Origin: Propioniferax innocua
GTDB taxonomy: Bacteria; Actinomycetota; Actinomycetes; Propionibacteriales; Propionibacteriaceae
Direction of reading: 5' to 3'
NCBI RefSeq assembly: GCF_006716235.1
Contig: NZ_VFOR01000001.1
Span: 1,357,690 to 1,421,689 of the forward strand
Length of the DNA: 64,000 bases
Position numbers and translations under genes: made by a program. This document shows positions 51,673 through 59,881 of the stretch, piece after piece. The stretch's first letter is position 1, and every line of letters starts with the position of its first letter. A model generated the notes under the pieces. That model was not told where the DNA came from, ran no database searches, and saw only the letters and a list, made by a program, of their open reading frames with translations.

Positions 51673-53082
51673 ATGTACCCACTCCTCGCCGCGCTGCCAT
51701 TACTGGCGGCGATCGCCGCGATGGTCGCGCGCTGGTCGGCCCCTCGTGCTGCGGCGGTGTCCCTGCTCACCGCCGCGGCACTGACGCTCACCGTTTTCAA
51801 GACGCCGCTCACCGAGCTTCGGCAAGCCGGTATCGACCTCGCACCGACGCTCACCGAAGTCTTGGTGATCCTGCTCGGCGGAGTGACCCTGTCACGACTA
51901 CTGGATGCCAGTGGTGATCAACAGCGCATCGCCGAGTGGGTGGGGACCGTCTGCGCCGGGGAACATGACCGCGTGATCCTGCTCGTGGTGCTCGGGGTGA
52001 CCCCGTTCGCCGAATCGGTCACAGGCTTCGGGCTGGGCGCTGTGGTGGCCATCCCACTGTTGCAGCATCTGGGCTTCAGCCGTGCCCGGTCGCTGGCGCT
52101 GGGCCTACTCGGGCTCTACCTGACCACATGGGGTGCCTTGGCCACCGGAACCCTGATCGCCGCGCATCTGGGTGGCGTCCACCCCTCCGATCTCGGGATG
52201 CGCTCTGCACTGTTCGCCGCTCCACTGACGCTCTTCGCCGCCCTGGTGGCACTGCGACTCGGAACCGGGCGCCGCCCTGGTCCGGGCAACCTCGTGCAGG
52301 CCCTGGTGTTGACGGTGGTGCAGTCCGGGACCTTGATCCTGTCGAGTTGGCTCCTCGGTCACACGCTCGGAGGTGCCCTCTCATCACTGGCGGTGATGAC
52401 CACGTCGATGATCATGATGCGTTCCGGAGCCCGGCTGGATGCGATCACCCGTGGAGCCCTCACCCCCTACATGGTCCTGGTGACCGGCCTTGTCGTATCG
52501 ACCCTGCTGGCGCGCACCTTGGGATGGACAGGTTGGGCGGCCCTGCCCACCCATGGCTCGCTCTGGCTGGTGGTCGCCAGCGTCGTGGCTGCCCTGCGGT
52601 TGCGTCGAGCGCGCGGCGACATCGCCCCCACCCTCCGTCGTGCGCTGGCGGCATGGCGTCCCGTGGGGCTCGGCACAGGAGGGTTCGTCATCCTCGGAAC
52701 CCTGCTCACCGCAACCGGGATGAGCAGCGCGATCGGCTCGGCACTGTCGAACACCGGACCGCTGTTTCCCTTCGCCTCCGCCGCGCTCGCCGGCCTCAGT
52801 GGCCTCGTCACCGGAACGGTCGCCGGGTCCAACTCGATGCTCGCCGCCAGCCAAGCAGGGGCGGCCTCGGCGCTCGGAACATCACCCCTGAGCGCTCTGG
52901 CGACCCAGAACACCTTGTCGGGAGTCTTCACGATCCTCTCCCCCACCCGTGTCGCACTGGCCCGCGCTGTCGTGGGCGTCGATGCGTCCGATCATGTTCC
53001 CGAAACACATTTCCTCGGCTGGCTCGCCGCGCTGTGCGCACTCTCTGGTGCTTGGTTCACGCTGGTCGGCCACCTGTGGTGA
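51673..53082 (+). CDS. L-lactate permease (LctP) family transporter
   Basis: The 469-residue protein has about 12-13 transmembrane segments and the family hallmark GVTPFAESVTGFGLGAVVAIPLLQHLGF; the C-terminal half has GLVTGTVAGSNSMLAASQAGAASALGTSPL and NTLSGVFTILSPTRVALA. The family carries lactate or glycolate with protons. It is somewhat shorter than E. coli LldP (about 550 residues). It begins 7 bp after the PBP-like gene, so the two are cotranscribed. Confidence 0.87.
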   Translation: MYPLLAALPLLAAIAAMVARWSAPRAAAVSLLTAAALTLTVFKTPLTELRQAGIDLAPTLTEVLVILLGGVTLSRLLDASGDQQRIAEWVGTVCAGEHDRVILLVVLGVTPFAESVTGFGLGAVVAIPLLQHLGFSRARSLALGLLGLYLTTWGALATGTLIAAHLGGVHPSDLGMRSALFAAPLTLFAALVALRLGTGRRPGPGNLVQALVLTVVQSGTLILSSWLLGHTLGGALSSLAVMTTSMIMMRSGARLDAITRGALTPYMVLVTGLVVSTLLARTLGWTGWAALPTHGSLWLVVASVVAALRLRRARGDIAPTLRRALAAWRPVGLGTGGFVILGTLLTATGMSSAIGSALSNTGPLFPFASAALAGLSGLVTGTVAGSNSMLAASQAGAASALGTSPLSALATQNTLSGVFTILSPTRVALARAVVGVDASDHVPETHFLGWLAALCALSGAWFTLVGHLW

Positions 53083-53119
53083 TCATCTCAGGTTTCACCA
53101 CCGCTCGAGAGTGCGTCGC

Positions 53120-53192
53120 GGTGGCATTCGGGGTCGAACACGGTCTATATTGCTTGGCAAGCTTCCGTAGTTCGGTAAGCCCCCTGATGACA
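53120..53192 (+). promoter_or_regulatory. Possible promoter of a short transcript
   Basis: TATATT at 53146-53151 is a good -10 box, 64 bp beyond the permease stop, and a terminator at 53193-53235 lies about 45 bp downstream. The stretch between has no frame, so a short RNA is conceivable. Confidence 0.3.
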
Positions 53193-53235
53193 CAGGCCCC
53201 CGGCCGGCGCTCATGCCCCGGGGGCCTGCTGTTTT
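53193..53235 (+). terminator. Intrinsic terminator before the cobalamin operon
   Basis: An 11-bp GC-rich stem (CAGGCCCCCGG at 53193-53203 pairing with 53218-53228) is followed after 3 nt by TTTT. It ends the permease transcript and insulates the cobalamin genes. Confidence 0.8.
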
Positions 53236-53239
53236 CCTG

Positions 53240-53310
53240 AAACCTGCTGTTGCCTTGGGCGCTCCGGGCACTGCCCTGAGGAAGCACGAGCCGACCTGCG
53301 GCACAGGGCC
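53240..53310 (+). promoter_or_regulatory. Possible B12-box remnant upstream of cobO
   Basis: GCACTG...GAGGAAGC and GAGCCGACCTGCGGCAC (about 53266-53304) resemble the last conserved segments of cobalamin riboswitches, including a shortened B12 box (AGCC..ACCTGC). The 5' half of the aptamer was not found, so this is tentative. It would suit the cobalamin genes that follow. Confidence 0.3.
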
Positions 53311-53372
53311 CGGCCATGAGCGATAGCGTTGCGGCACCACCGTCCGCCAGATCGTGAACCAAGGAGGCTTCC

Positions 53373-53987
53373 ATGCCCGAAGGCAAACCCGAAGTCGTGC
53401 CCGATGATGGGTTGACCACCCGCCAACGACGCAACCGGCAGCTCCTCATGATCCACACCGGCGCGGGCAAGGGGAAGTCGACCGCCGCGTTCGGTCTGGC
53501 ACTGCGTGGATGGAATCAAGGCTGGAGCATCGGGGTCTTTCAGTTCGTGAAGTCCGCGAAATGGCGCATCGGCGAAGAGGCCGCGCTGAATGCTCTGGGG
53601 GAACTCCACGAATCCACCGGGCAGGGTGGCCCCGTCGAATGGCACAAGATGGGCTCGGGATGGTCCTGGAGCCGCAAGAGCGGCACCGAGGAGGACCACG
53701 CAGCCGACGCCGCCGAGGGGTGGGCCGAGATCAAACGCCGCCTGGCCGCCGAGACACACAGCCTCTACGTGCTCGACGAATTCACCTACCCGCTGAAGTG
53801 GGGTTGGATCGACATCACCGATGTCGTCCAGACGCTCCAGGAACGCCCCGGGTACCAGCACGTGGTGATCACCGGCCGCAATGCCCCGCCCGAGCTCACC
53901 GACGCCGCCGATCTGGTGACCGAGATGTCACTTGTGAAACACCCCTTCCAGAAGGGCCAGAAAGGCCAGAAGGGCATCGAGTGGTGA
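53373..53987 (+). CDS. cobO: Cob(I)yrinic acid a,c-diamide adenosyltransferase
   Basis: The 204-residue enzyme attaches the adenosyl group to the corrinoid cobalt using ATP. The P-loop HTGAGKGKSTAAFG (residues 28-41) and VFQFVKSAKWRIGEEAAL, YVLDEFTYPLKWGW (Walker B-like) and VVITGRNAPPEL are typical of CobO/BtuR. The C-terminal VKHPFQKGQKGQKGIEW matches the usual ending. The ATG at 53373 has a strong AAGGAGG upstream. It heads an operon of late cobalamin genes with start-stop overlaps. Confidence 0.95.
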   Translation: MPEGKPEVVPDDGLTTRQRRNRQLLMIHTGAGKGKSTAAFGLALRGWNQGWSIGVFQFVKSAKWRIGEEAALNALGELHESTGQGGPVEWHKMGSGWSWSRKSGTEEDHAADAAEGWAEIKRRLAAETHSLYVLDEFTYPLKWGWIDITDVVQTLQERPGYQHVVITGRNAPPELTDAADLVTEMSLVKHPFQKGQKGQKGIEW

Positions 53988-55012
53988 CTCTCCTGCACCA
54001 CCACGGAGACGATGACCTGGCCCCGGACCTGGTGGATCTGGCCGTCAACGTGCGAGACCAGCGTCCACCCCGGTGGTTGCTTGACGCGATCCTGGACGGA
54101 GCGCACAGGTGGGGCGCCTACCCCGACGCATCTCGAGCCCGCCGGACGATCGCAGAACACCATGGGCTCGACGAGGCCTCGGTGCTGCCGACCGCCGGAG
54201 GCGCGGAGGCCTTCACGCTCATCGCCCGCGCGGTCCCTGGACGCCGTCCGGTGGTGGTGCATCCACAGTTCACCGAACCCGAGGCCTCGATGCGCGCCGC
54301 CGGGCGCCCGGTGGAGCATGTGGTGCTGCGGGATTTCATACTCGACCCGGCACTCGTGCCGGACGATGCGGACCTGGTGTTCGTGGGCAACCCCACGAAT
54401 CCGACCGGAGCTCTGCACCCGGCGTCGATGCTCGCCGCGCTGTGGCGCCCGGGGCGAACGATCGTGGTGGACGAGGCCTTCATGGATTTCGTCCCCGGCG
54501 AGCCGGAATCGGTGTTGGACAGCGATATGCGGGATCTGCTGGTGGTGCGCTCGTTGACGAAGATGTGGTCGATCGCCGGTCTGCGTGCCGGGTGGGTCGC
54601 CGGAGACCCGTCCCTGATCTCGGCGATGGAGGCGCAGCAGACCCACTGGTCGGTCTCGACTCCGGCGCTGACAGCCATGGAGGCGACGAGCACCCCGGCT
54701 GCCGCTCAAGAGGTGCGTGAAGCCGCCGAAGTGATCGGGCGGCACCGTGACCTGCTGGTGCGTGAGTTGGCCCGCATCGGGCTTCCCGTCGCCGGATCAC
54801 CCAAGACCCCCTTCGTTCTGGTGGACACATCAGCCTGGACCGCGTCCGGGGATGCCCCCGATGCGGTACGTCTGAAGCTTCGCGAAGCCGGATTCGCCGC
54901 ACGGCGTGGCGACACCTTCCGTGGGCTCGGGCCGCAGTGGATGCGCTTGGCGGTTCGCGGTGAACAGATCACTTCTGCACTCATCGCGGCATTGGAGGAG
55001 ATCAGGTCGTGA
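53984..55012 (+). CDS. cobC: CobC/CobD-like aminotransferase-fold enzyme of cobalamin synthesis
   Basis: The 342-residue PLP enzyme (class I/II fold) has VNVRDQRPPRWLLDAIL, VLPTAGGAEAFTLIARAV, VFVGNPTNPTGALHP, IVVDEAFMDF and the Schiff-base Lys in VRSLTKMWSIAGLRAGW. In the cobalamin pathway such proteins are threonine-phosphate decarboxylases that make the aminopropanol linker. The GTG at 53984 overlaps the cobO stop by GTGA. Its position between cobO and cobS supports the assignment over a general histidinol-phosphate aminotransferase. Confidence 0.88.
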   Translation: MTLLHHHGDDDLAPDLVDLAVNVRDQRPPRWLLDAILDGAHRWGAYPDASRARRTIAEHHGLDEASVLPTAGGAEAFTLIARAVPGRRPVVVHPQFTEPEASMRAAGRPVEHVVLRDFILDPALVPDDADLVFVGNPTNPTGALHPASMLAALWRPGRTIVVDEAFMDFVPGEPESVLDSDMRDLLVVRSLTKMWSIAGLRAGWVAGDPSLISAMEAQQTHWSVSTPALTAMEATSTPAAAQEVREAAEVIGRHRDLLVRELARIGLPVAGSPKTPFVLVDTSAWTASGDAPDAVRLKLREAGFAARRGDTFRGLGPQWMRLAVRGEQITSALIAALEEIRS

Positions 55013-55728
55013 CCCCACTGAAGTGGGCGGTCGCGACTTTCACGGTGATCCCCGTGGGGAACTTCGATCCCGACCGCCGGGCCGCCGGAGCCGCCATGGC
55101 GCTGGCCCCACTGGCAGTGCTGCCGCTTGCCGTGACCGTGGTCGGCATGACATTTCTCCCGCTGCCGCCAACCGTTCTGGCCGTGCTCATCGTCGCGGCC
55201 CTGGCCATCGGCACGCGGGCAATGCACCTCGATGCCGTGGCCGATGTGGCCGATGCCCTCGGTGGTGGCTGGACCCCACAACGGGCGACCGAGATTCTGC
55301 ATCGTGGAGACATGGGCCCCATGGGTGCAGTGGCGCTCGCGCTCTGTCTCATGGCACAGGTGGCTTCACTGGCCCACATCCTCCCAGGAGATTCCTGGGC
55401 AGCGGTGGGCGCGGCTGTACTCGTCTCACGGTGTGCTGTCGTGATCGTCTGCCGTCACGGTGTGCGGCCCATGCCAGCATCACGGCTGGGGGCTCTGGTG
55501 GCCGGGTCGGTCCACCCGGCGCTGGCCCTGGCCGTGCTCATGGCCGGCACGGCGCTTCTCGCTCTGGTGAACCCGTGGGCGGTTGTGGTCACCATCATGG
55601 CTTGGCTCGCCGTGGCGGGGCTCGTTGCCGTGACCTCGAGCCGGTTCGATGGGGTGAACGGCGATGTGATGGGCGCCGCCATCGAGCTGGCGTTCACCGT
55701 GCTGCTCGTGGGATGGACAGCCCTCTGA
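55009..55728 (+). CDS. cobS: Adenosylcobinamide-GDP ribazoletransferase
   Basis: The 239-residue membrane enzyme joins alpha-ribazole to GDP-cobinamide, completing the nucleotide loop. It has about six hydrophobic segments, the catalytic HLDAVADVADALGGGWTPQRATEIL with the metal-binding Asp residues, RGDMGPMGAVALALCLM, and the C-terminal DGVNGDVMGAAIELAFTVLLV. The GTG overlaps the cobC stop codon (GTGA at 55009-55012), tying their translation together. Confidence 0.94.
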   Translation: MTPLKWAVATFTVIPVGNFDPDRRAAGAAMALAPLAVLPLAVTVVGMTFLPLPPTVLAVLIVAALAIGTRAMHLDAVADVADALGGGWTPQRATEILHRGDMGPMGAVALALCLMAQVASLAHILPGDSWAAVGAAVLVSRCAVVIVCRHGVRPMPASRLGALVAGSVHPALALAVLMAGTALLALVNPWAVVVTIMAWLAVAGLVAVTSSRFDGVNGDVMGAAIELAFTVLLVGWTAL

Positions 55729-55891
55729 GCCGGTCGGCATCGCCCTGCTCGGGCCCTCCTGCGCATCATCATGTGTCCACAACCTCCCACTCGATCTCGA
55801 AGCCTCTTCGCAGAGCCCGACGACTCGGGCCCCCATGCGATGGCCCGAGAATCCACTGGTAGGAAATGGACAAGTCCGACCGGAAGGCCCC

Positions 55892-56419
55892 ATGAAGATC
55901 CTCGTCACCGGAGGCGTGCGCAGCGGTAAATCCACGCATGCCGAAAACCTGCTCCCCACCGCCGAGCCCGTGCGTTACATCGCCCCGGGACAACCAGCCG
56001 ATCCGGAGCGGGATCCCGAATGGGCCGCTCGGGTCGCTCTCCATCGGCGCCGCCGTCCGAAGGCCTGGAGAACCATCGAGACCTGTGATGTCGCTCCCCT
56101 GTTTCGCAGCGAGGGCCCGGTGCTGTTCGACTGTCTCGGCACATGGTTGACCACGACCCTCGACCGCCTCGACGCCTGGAACACACCGGAGGAAAGCTGG
56201 CGCTCGAAGCTCGAGGACCGCATCTTTGAGTTGGCAGATGCTTGGGCGGAGGGCCCAGCCACGGGAATCGTGGTGACGAACGAAGTGGGCTGGGGACTGG
56301 TCAGCGAGCATCGTTCGGGCCGGATCTTCGCCGACTGGCTGGGACGTGCCAATCAAACCGTCGCGACCGCCTCCGATGAGGTGCATCTCGTGGTCGCAGG
56401 CCGGGTGCTCACGCTGTGA
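55892..56419 (+). CDS. cobU: Adenosylcobinamide kinase / guanylyltransferase
   Basis: The 175-residue bifunctional enzyme phosphorylates and then guanylates adenosylcobinamide. It has the P-loop LVTGGVRSGKSTHAENLL, VRYIAPGQPADPERDPEWAARVALHRRRRPKAWRTIE with the guanylation His, VLFDCLGTWLTTTLD, and VTNEVGWGLVSEHRSGRIFADWLG. The ATG at 55892 has GGAAGG upstream; a 19-codon in-frame extension lacks one. A 163-bp gap separates it from cobS, without any gene I recognise. Confidence 0.94.
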   Translation: MKILVTGGVRSGKSTHAENLLPTAEPVRYIAPGQPADPERDPEWAARVALHRRRRPKAWRTIETCDVAPLFRSEGPVLFDCLGTWLTTTLDRLDAWNTPEESWRSKLEDRIFELADAWAEGPATGIVVTNEVGWGLVSEHRSGRIFADWLGRANQTVATASDEVHLVVAGRVLTL

Positions 56420-57498
56420 GCCGCAGCATGGACAACGCAACAGCCCGCGCATGCGGTCTCGCACTGGGCCACACAGCCGATCTGCTCCTGGGTGATCCCC
56501 GGCGACACCATCCGGTCGCGTGGTTCGGCACCGTCGCAACCATGGTCGAGAACCGCTTCCATCGCGATGACCGCACGTGCGGTGCCGTGGCTGCGTTCTC
56601 TCTCATCGGGGCCAGTGCTCTGACCGGCGCCGCGCTGGACGCCGCCACCCGTGGACGACCGGTGGCCCGCATCGCAACCACGGCTCTGGCCACCTGGATC
56701 GTTCTGGGAGGCCGGAGCCTCGTGGCCGAGGGGAATGCGATCTCCGACCTCCTCACCGACGATGACCTGGCCGGTGCCCGCGTGCGCATCCGTAATCTCG
56801 TGGGCCGTGACCCCGACGACCTCGACGCCACCGAGCTCGCTCGTGCAGCGGTGGAGTCGATCGCCGAGAACACCTCCGATGCCGTCGTCGCTCCGCTGCT
56901 CTGGGGCGGAAGCGCCGGGATCGCCGGACTTCTGGGGCACCGTGCCAGCAACACCCTCGACGCCATGTGGGGGCATCGCTCCCCACGCCTCCTCCGGTTC
57001 GGTTGGGCCGCCGCTCGACTCGACGATGCCGCCAATCTCATCGGGTCGCGGCTCTGCGCCATCCTCACCACGGCCCTGGCCCCGATCGTCGGGGGGCGCC
57101 CCACGAGCGCACTCCGCGCCTGGCGCGAGGACGCCGCCAAGCACCCGAGCCCCAACGCCGGGCCGGTGGAAGCAGCCTTCGCCGGCGCCCTGGGTGTGCA
57201 GCTCGGAGGCTGCAACAGCTACGGCGGACGCGTGGACGATCGAGGCACCCTCGGCGACGGCCCACCGCCTTGCGTCGAGGATCTTGCTCGCGTCAACCGA
57301 TTGGCCACCGCAGTCGGACTGGGCGCTCTCGTTATGGCCATGGCCATAACGTGGGGCCTTGCGGCCAGGTCCATACCGTCGGGCCTTGCGGCCAGGGGCC
57401 ACACCGTTGTGTCACCCGCCGGCTGGACACGACCCAGAAAAAGTCTCAAAATGATAACGCTCCGCAGTTGGAACCGCTCGAACGGGCCACTACCCTGA
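56416..57498 (+). CDS. cobD: Adenosylcobinamide-phosphate synthase
   Basis: The 360-residue membrane protein attaches the aminopropanol (phosphate) arm to cobyric acid. Family features are DLLLGDPRRHHPVAWFG, the RVRIRNLVGRDPDDLDATELARAAVESIAENTSDAVVAPL block and PRTLDAMWGHRSPRL-like sequence, then FGWAAARLDDAANLI and FAGALGVQLGG. The GTG overlaps the cobU stop (GTGA). The last ~50 residues (after ARVNRLATAVGLG) are unlike the family and come from repetitive DNA, including a 20-bp palindrome and a 27-bp repeat. Confidence 0.9.
   Translation: MSRSMDNATARACGLALGHTADLLLGDPRRHHPVAWFGTVATMVENRFHRDDRTCGAVAAFSLIGASALTGAALDAATRGRPVARIATTALATWIVLGGRSLVAEGNAISDLLTDDDLAGARVRIRNLVGRDPDDLDATELARAAVESIAENTSDAVVAPLLWGGSAGIAGLLGHRASNTLDAMWGHRSPRLLRFGWAAARLDDAANLIGSRLCAILTTALAPIVGGRPTSALRAWREDAAKHPSPNAGPVEAAFAGALGVQLGGCNSYGGRVDDRGTLGDGPPPCVEDLARVNRLATAVGLGALVMAMAITWGLAARSIPSGLAARGHTVVSPAGWTRPRKSLKMITLRSWNRSNGPLP
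57331..57396. repeat. 20-bp palindrome and 27-bp direct repeat in the 3' part of cobD
   Basis: A perfect 20-bp palindrome occupies 57331-57350 (GTTATGGCCA then its mirror), and GGGCCTTGCGGCCAGG appears twice at 57354-57369 and 57381-57396. Both fall in the non-conserved tail of cobD. Confidence 0.85.
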
Positions 57499-57532
57499 GC
57501 GGGTCACCGTCGAAACAGGAACCAGGTTCACC

Positions 57533-58837
57533 TTGTCGCACTCACACTCCCATGGGGCTCCAGCACCACTCACCGCCGAGCAGCGCAATCGTCAACGTCG
57601 CGCGCTCATGATGATGGTGGTCTTCCTCGTTCCAGTGGCCGTGTTCACCATCGCCGGTCTGCTGTTCTATTGGCCCTCGAACTCCGAGGAACATGTGCGG
57701 ACCGACCAATCCACGTTCTCGGTTCCAGGACTCGAGATCCCCACCGCCGTCGTCACCGAGGTCACCCAGGTCAACTGTGACGGCATCGCCGGGCAGAGCT
57801 CCGACCCCACACGTGAGCAGGTCTGCGGCAACGCCAAGGTGCGCATTCTCGAAGGCCCGGAGAAGGGTCAGGTCGTCGAAGACATCACCATGACCGCACC
57901 GGTGTACGCATCCGGCGTCACCGAGGGGACCAAGGTCACGGTCTTCCGCGTCCCCGTCGAAGGCGGTCCGCCGCAATATTCGTTCGCCGACTTCGAACGC
58001 ACGACGCCGCTGGTCGTGCTCACCCTGATCTTCGCGGTCATTGTGGTGGTCATCGCACGATGGCGTGGTTTCGCCTCACTCCTGGGGCTGGCGTTCGCGG
58101 CGTTCATCATGGTCCAGTTCATGTTCCCGGCTCTGATCTCCGGCTCGAATCCACTGTGGATCGGCCTCATCGGCTCCTCCGCCATCATGTTCGTGGTGCT
58201 CTATCTGGCCCATGGATTCACGGCGAAGACGACCACGGCTCTACTGGGAACCCTGTTCGGTCTGTTCTTCAGCGCCGGGTTGGGTTTCGTGGCCACCAAG
58301 TGGGCGCACCTGAGTGGCGCCGGTGCCGAGGATGACGTCATCCTCTCCACCTCTGCACCCGATCTCCACCTCAGTTCAGTGGTCATCTGTGGTGTCATCA
58401 TCGCCAGCCTCGGCGTGTTGAACGACATCACGATCACCCAGGCCTCCGCGGTCTGGGAGCTCGCCACCGACGGCAAACCCGACGCCAAGCGCCTGTACCG
58501 CCGGGCCATGCGGATCGGTCGCGACCACATCGCCTCCACGGTGTACACGATCGCCTTCGCCGCGACAGGTGCATCGCTCGCGGTGATGCTGCTGCTCTCG
58601 GTCTATCAGCGCCCGGTGTGGGAAGTGATCCAGACCGAGACCTTCGCCGCCGAGATCGTACGGACGCTCGTCGGCTCGATCGCTCTGATGCTGGCGGTTC
58701 CTGTCACCACGGCGATCGGCGTCGCCGCTGTGACGGCCACGAACCGTGACCGCCGGGAGATCGACATCGACAAGGCCGAGAACGCCCCCGGTGACGAACT
58801 CACCGATGTGTCTCGGAGCAACCGCCCGGCCCACTGA
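57533..58837 (+). CDS. YibE/F-family membrane protein
   Basis: The 434-residue protein has a His-rich start (SHSHSHG), one transmembrane segment (about 25-47), an extracytoplasmic beta-rich domain (about 55-160) with two cysteines, and seven or so transmembrane segments in the YibE/F domain (about 160-400: FASLLGLAFAAFIMVQFMFPALISGSNPLWIGLIGS; LGVLNDITITQASAVWEL). The function is unknown. It starts with TTG at 57533, preceded by AACAGGAACC. It follows cobD by 34 bp and may be part of the transcript; a role in metal handling is only suggested by the His residues. Confidence 0.87.
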   Translation: MSHSHSHGAPAPLTAEQRNRQRRALMMMVVFLVPVAVFTIAGLLFYWPSNSEEHVRTDQSTFSVPGLEIPTAVVTEVTQVNCDGIAGQSSDPTREQVCGNAKVRILEGPEKGQVVEDITMTAPVYASGVTEGTKVTVFRVPVEGGPPQYSFADFERTTPLVVLTLIFAVIVVVIARWRGFASLLGLAFAAFIMVQFMFPALISGSNPLWIGLIGSSAIMFVVLYLAHGFTAKTTTALLGTLFGLFFSAGLGFVATKWAHLSGAGAEDDVILSTSAPDLHLSSVVICGVIIASLGVLNDITITQASAVWELATDGKPDAKRLYRRAMRIGRDHIASTVYTIAFAATGASLAVMLLLSVYQRPVWEVIQTETFAAEIVRTLVGSIALMLAVPVTTAIGVAAVTATNRDRREIDIDKAENAPGDELTDVSRSNRPAH

Positions 58838-58900
58838 CGCCTTGAGAAAACCGGCGATACCCACCGCCAGGGCAGAGCAGCGTCCACCAGCGCGGCGACA

Positions 58901-59740
58901 TCACGCCACCTGACGCGGATAGCAACTGCCACCGACCGAGCGGCCGAGGTCTTCGCAGGCTCTCGTCGTGTCGGAACGGCCCGAGAATCCAGTGACGGCA
59001 AGAGCCCAGTAGCCACCATTGAGCCCCGCGATGGCGTCACTGTCGAGGACCTCGACGTGCCACGAACCGGAGAGGATCTCGGCTTCGATATTGGCTTCAC
59101 GAAGGTCGTACTTGCGCTTGTCGAGGGAATCGAGAACGAGTATCCAACTGCCGGACGGGAGTGTCTCCACTGCCGGTTCGGGGCTCGGTGTGGGTGCCCC
59201 ACTCGACGAAGATGTGGGTGAGGCCTCGGTGGGCTCGTCTGCGCCGACGGAGGCGCTCGGCTCGATGGACGGCGCCGCAGGTTCGGTCACAACGCCATCG
59301 GTGGGCTCATCCGCCGATTCACCGCCACGGGGAAGCAACAGCGCCAATGCCAGCACGATCACGAGGGCCCAGAGCCCCAGCACTCCGGCGATGATCAGCC
59401 CCTTGCCGCCCTTGGACTTCGAGGGCTCCTGGTCCTCGGGCGGTGGGGGCGGACCACCAGGTGACGGAAGCGGACCAGCAGGTGGCGGCTGCGCCGGTGG
59501 CTCATCCCCGGGAAAGAAGATGGCGGGTTGGTTCGCGGTGTCGGCGGAGTCGTGGGCACGAGGGGGAAGGTCAGGGTTGGGCAGTCCGGGGGCCGGTCGC
59601 TCCGAACCGGACTCGACCGGGCCAGAAGGGTTTTGACCAGGCCCATGGGAAGAGCCCTGGGAGCTGGGGGCCTGGGGGCCGAAAAGCCACTCGAACCCAT
59701 CGGGCGGACCCTGCCCCTGTTGAGGTGGCTGACTGCTCAT
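58901..59740 (-). CDS. Proline-rich single-pass membrane protein with SPOR-like domain
   Basis: The 279-residue protein has a Pro/Gly/Ser-rich cytoplasmic N-terminus (about 1-115), a lysine-rich stop and a transmembrane helix (about 118-140, GLIIAGVLGLWALVIVLALALLL), a Ser/Thr/Pro linker and a C-terminal SPOR-like domain of about 75 residues (SWILVLDSLDKRKYDLREANIEAEIL... YWALAVTGFSGRSDTTRACEDLG). SPOR domains bind denuded septal peptidoglycan. Layout is shared with the protein at 8795-9682. The ATG at 59740 is preferred; the longer frame to 59875 runs through a terminator. Confidence 0.75.
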   Translation of the reverse strand: MSSQPPQQGQGPPDGFEWLFGPQAPSSQGSSHGPGQNPSGPVESGSERPAPGLPNPDLPPRAHDSADTANQPAIFFPGDEPPAQPPPAGPLPSPGGPPPPPEDQEPSKSKGGKGLIIAGVLGLWALVIVLALALLLPRGGESADEPTDGVVTEPAAPSIEPSASVGADEPTEASPTSSSSGAPTPSPEPAVETLPSGSWILVLDSLDKRKYDLREANIEAEILSGSWHVEVLDSDAIAGLNGGYWALAVTGFSGRSDTTRACEDLGRSVGGSCYPRQVA

Positions 59741-59805
59741 GCGCCACACTCTACGAAGAGTTCTCTGCCGGTGTTGGCCTGCGGTGCCAAACTCGTCCGG
59801 TACGA

Positions 59806-59839
59806 GAACTGCCCCCGCTCTGATGAGCGGGGGCAGTTC
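59806..59839 (-). terminator. Terminator of the endonuclease gene
   Basis: A perfect 15-bp stem (59806-59820 with 59825-59839) with a TGAT loop lies 42 bp past the stop codon of the minus-strand endonuclease gene. Confidence 0.8.
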
Positions 59840-59881
59840 CTTCAGTGCAGACGCCAGGATCGGCGCCGCCGTCACATGGGG

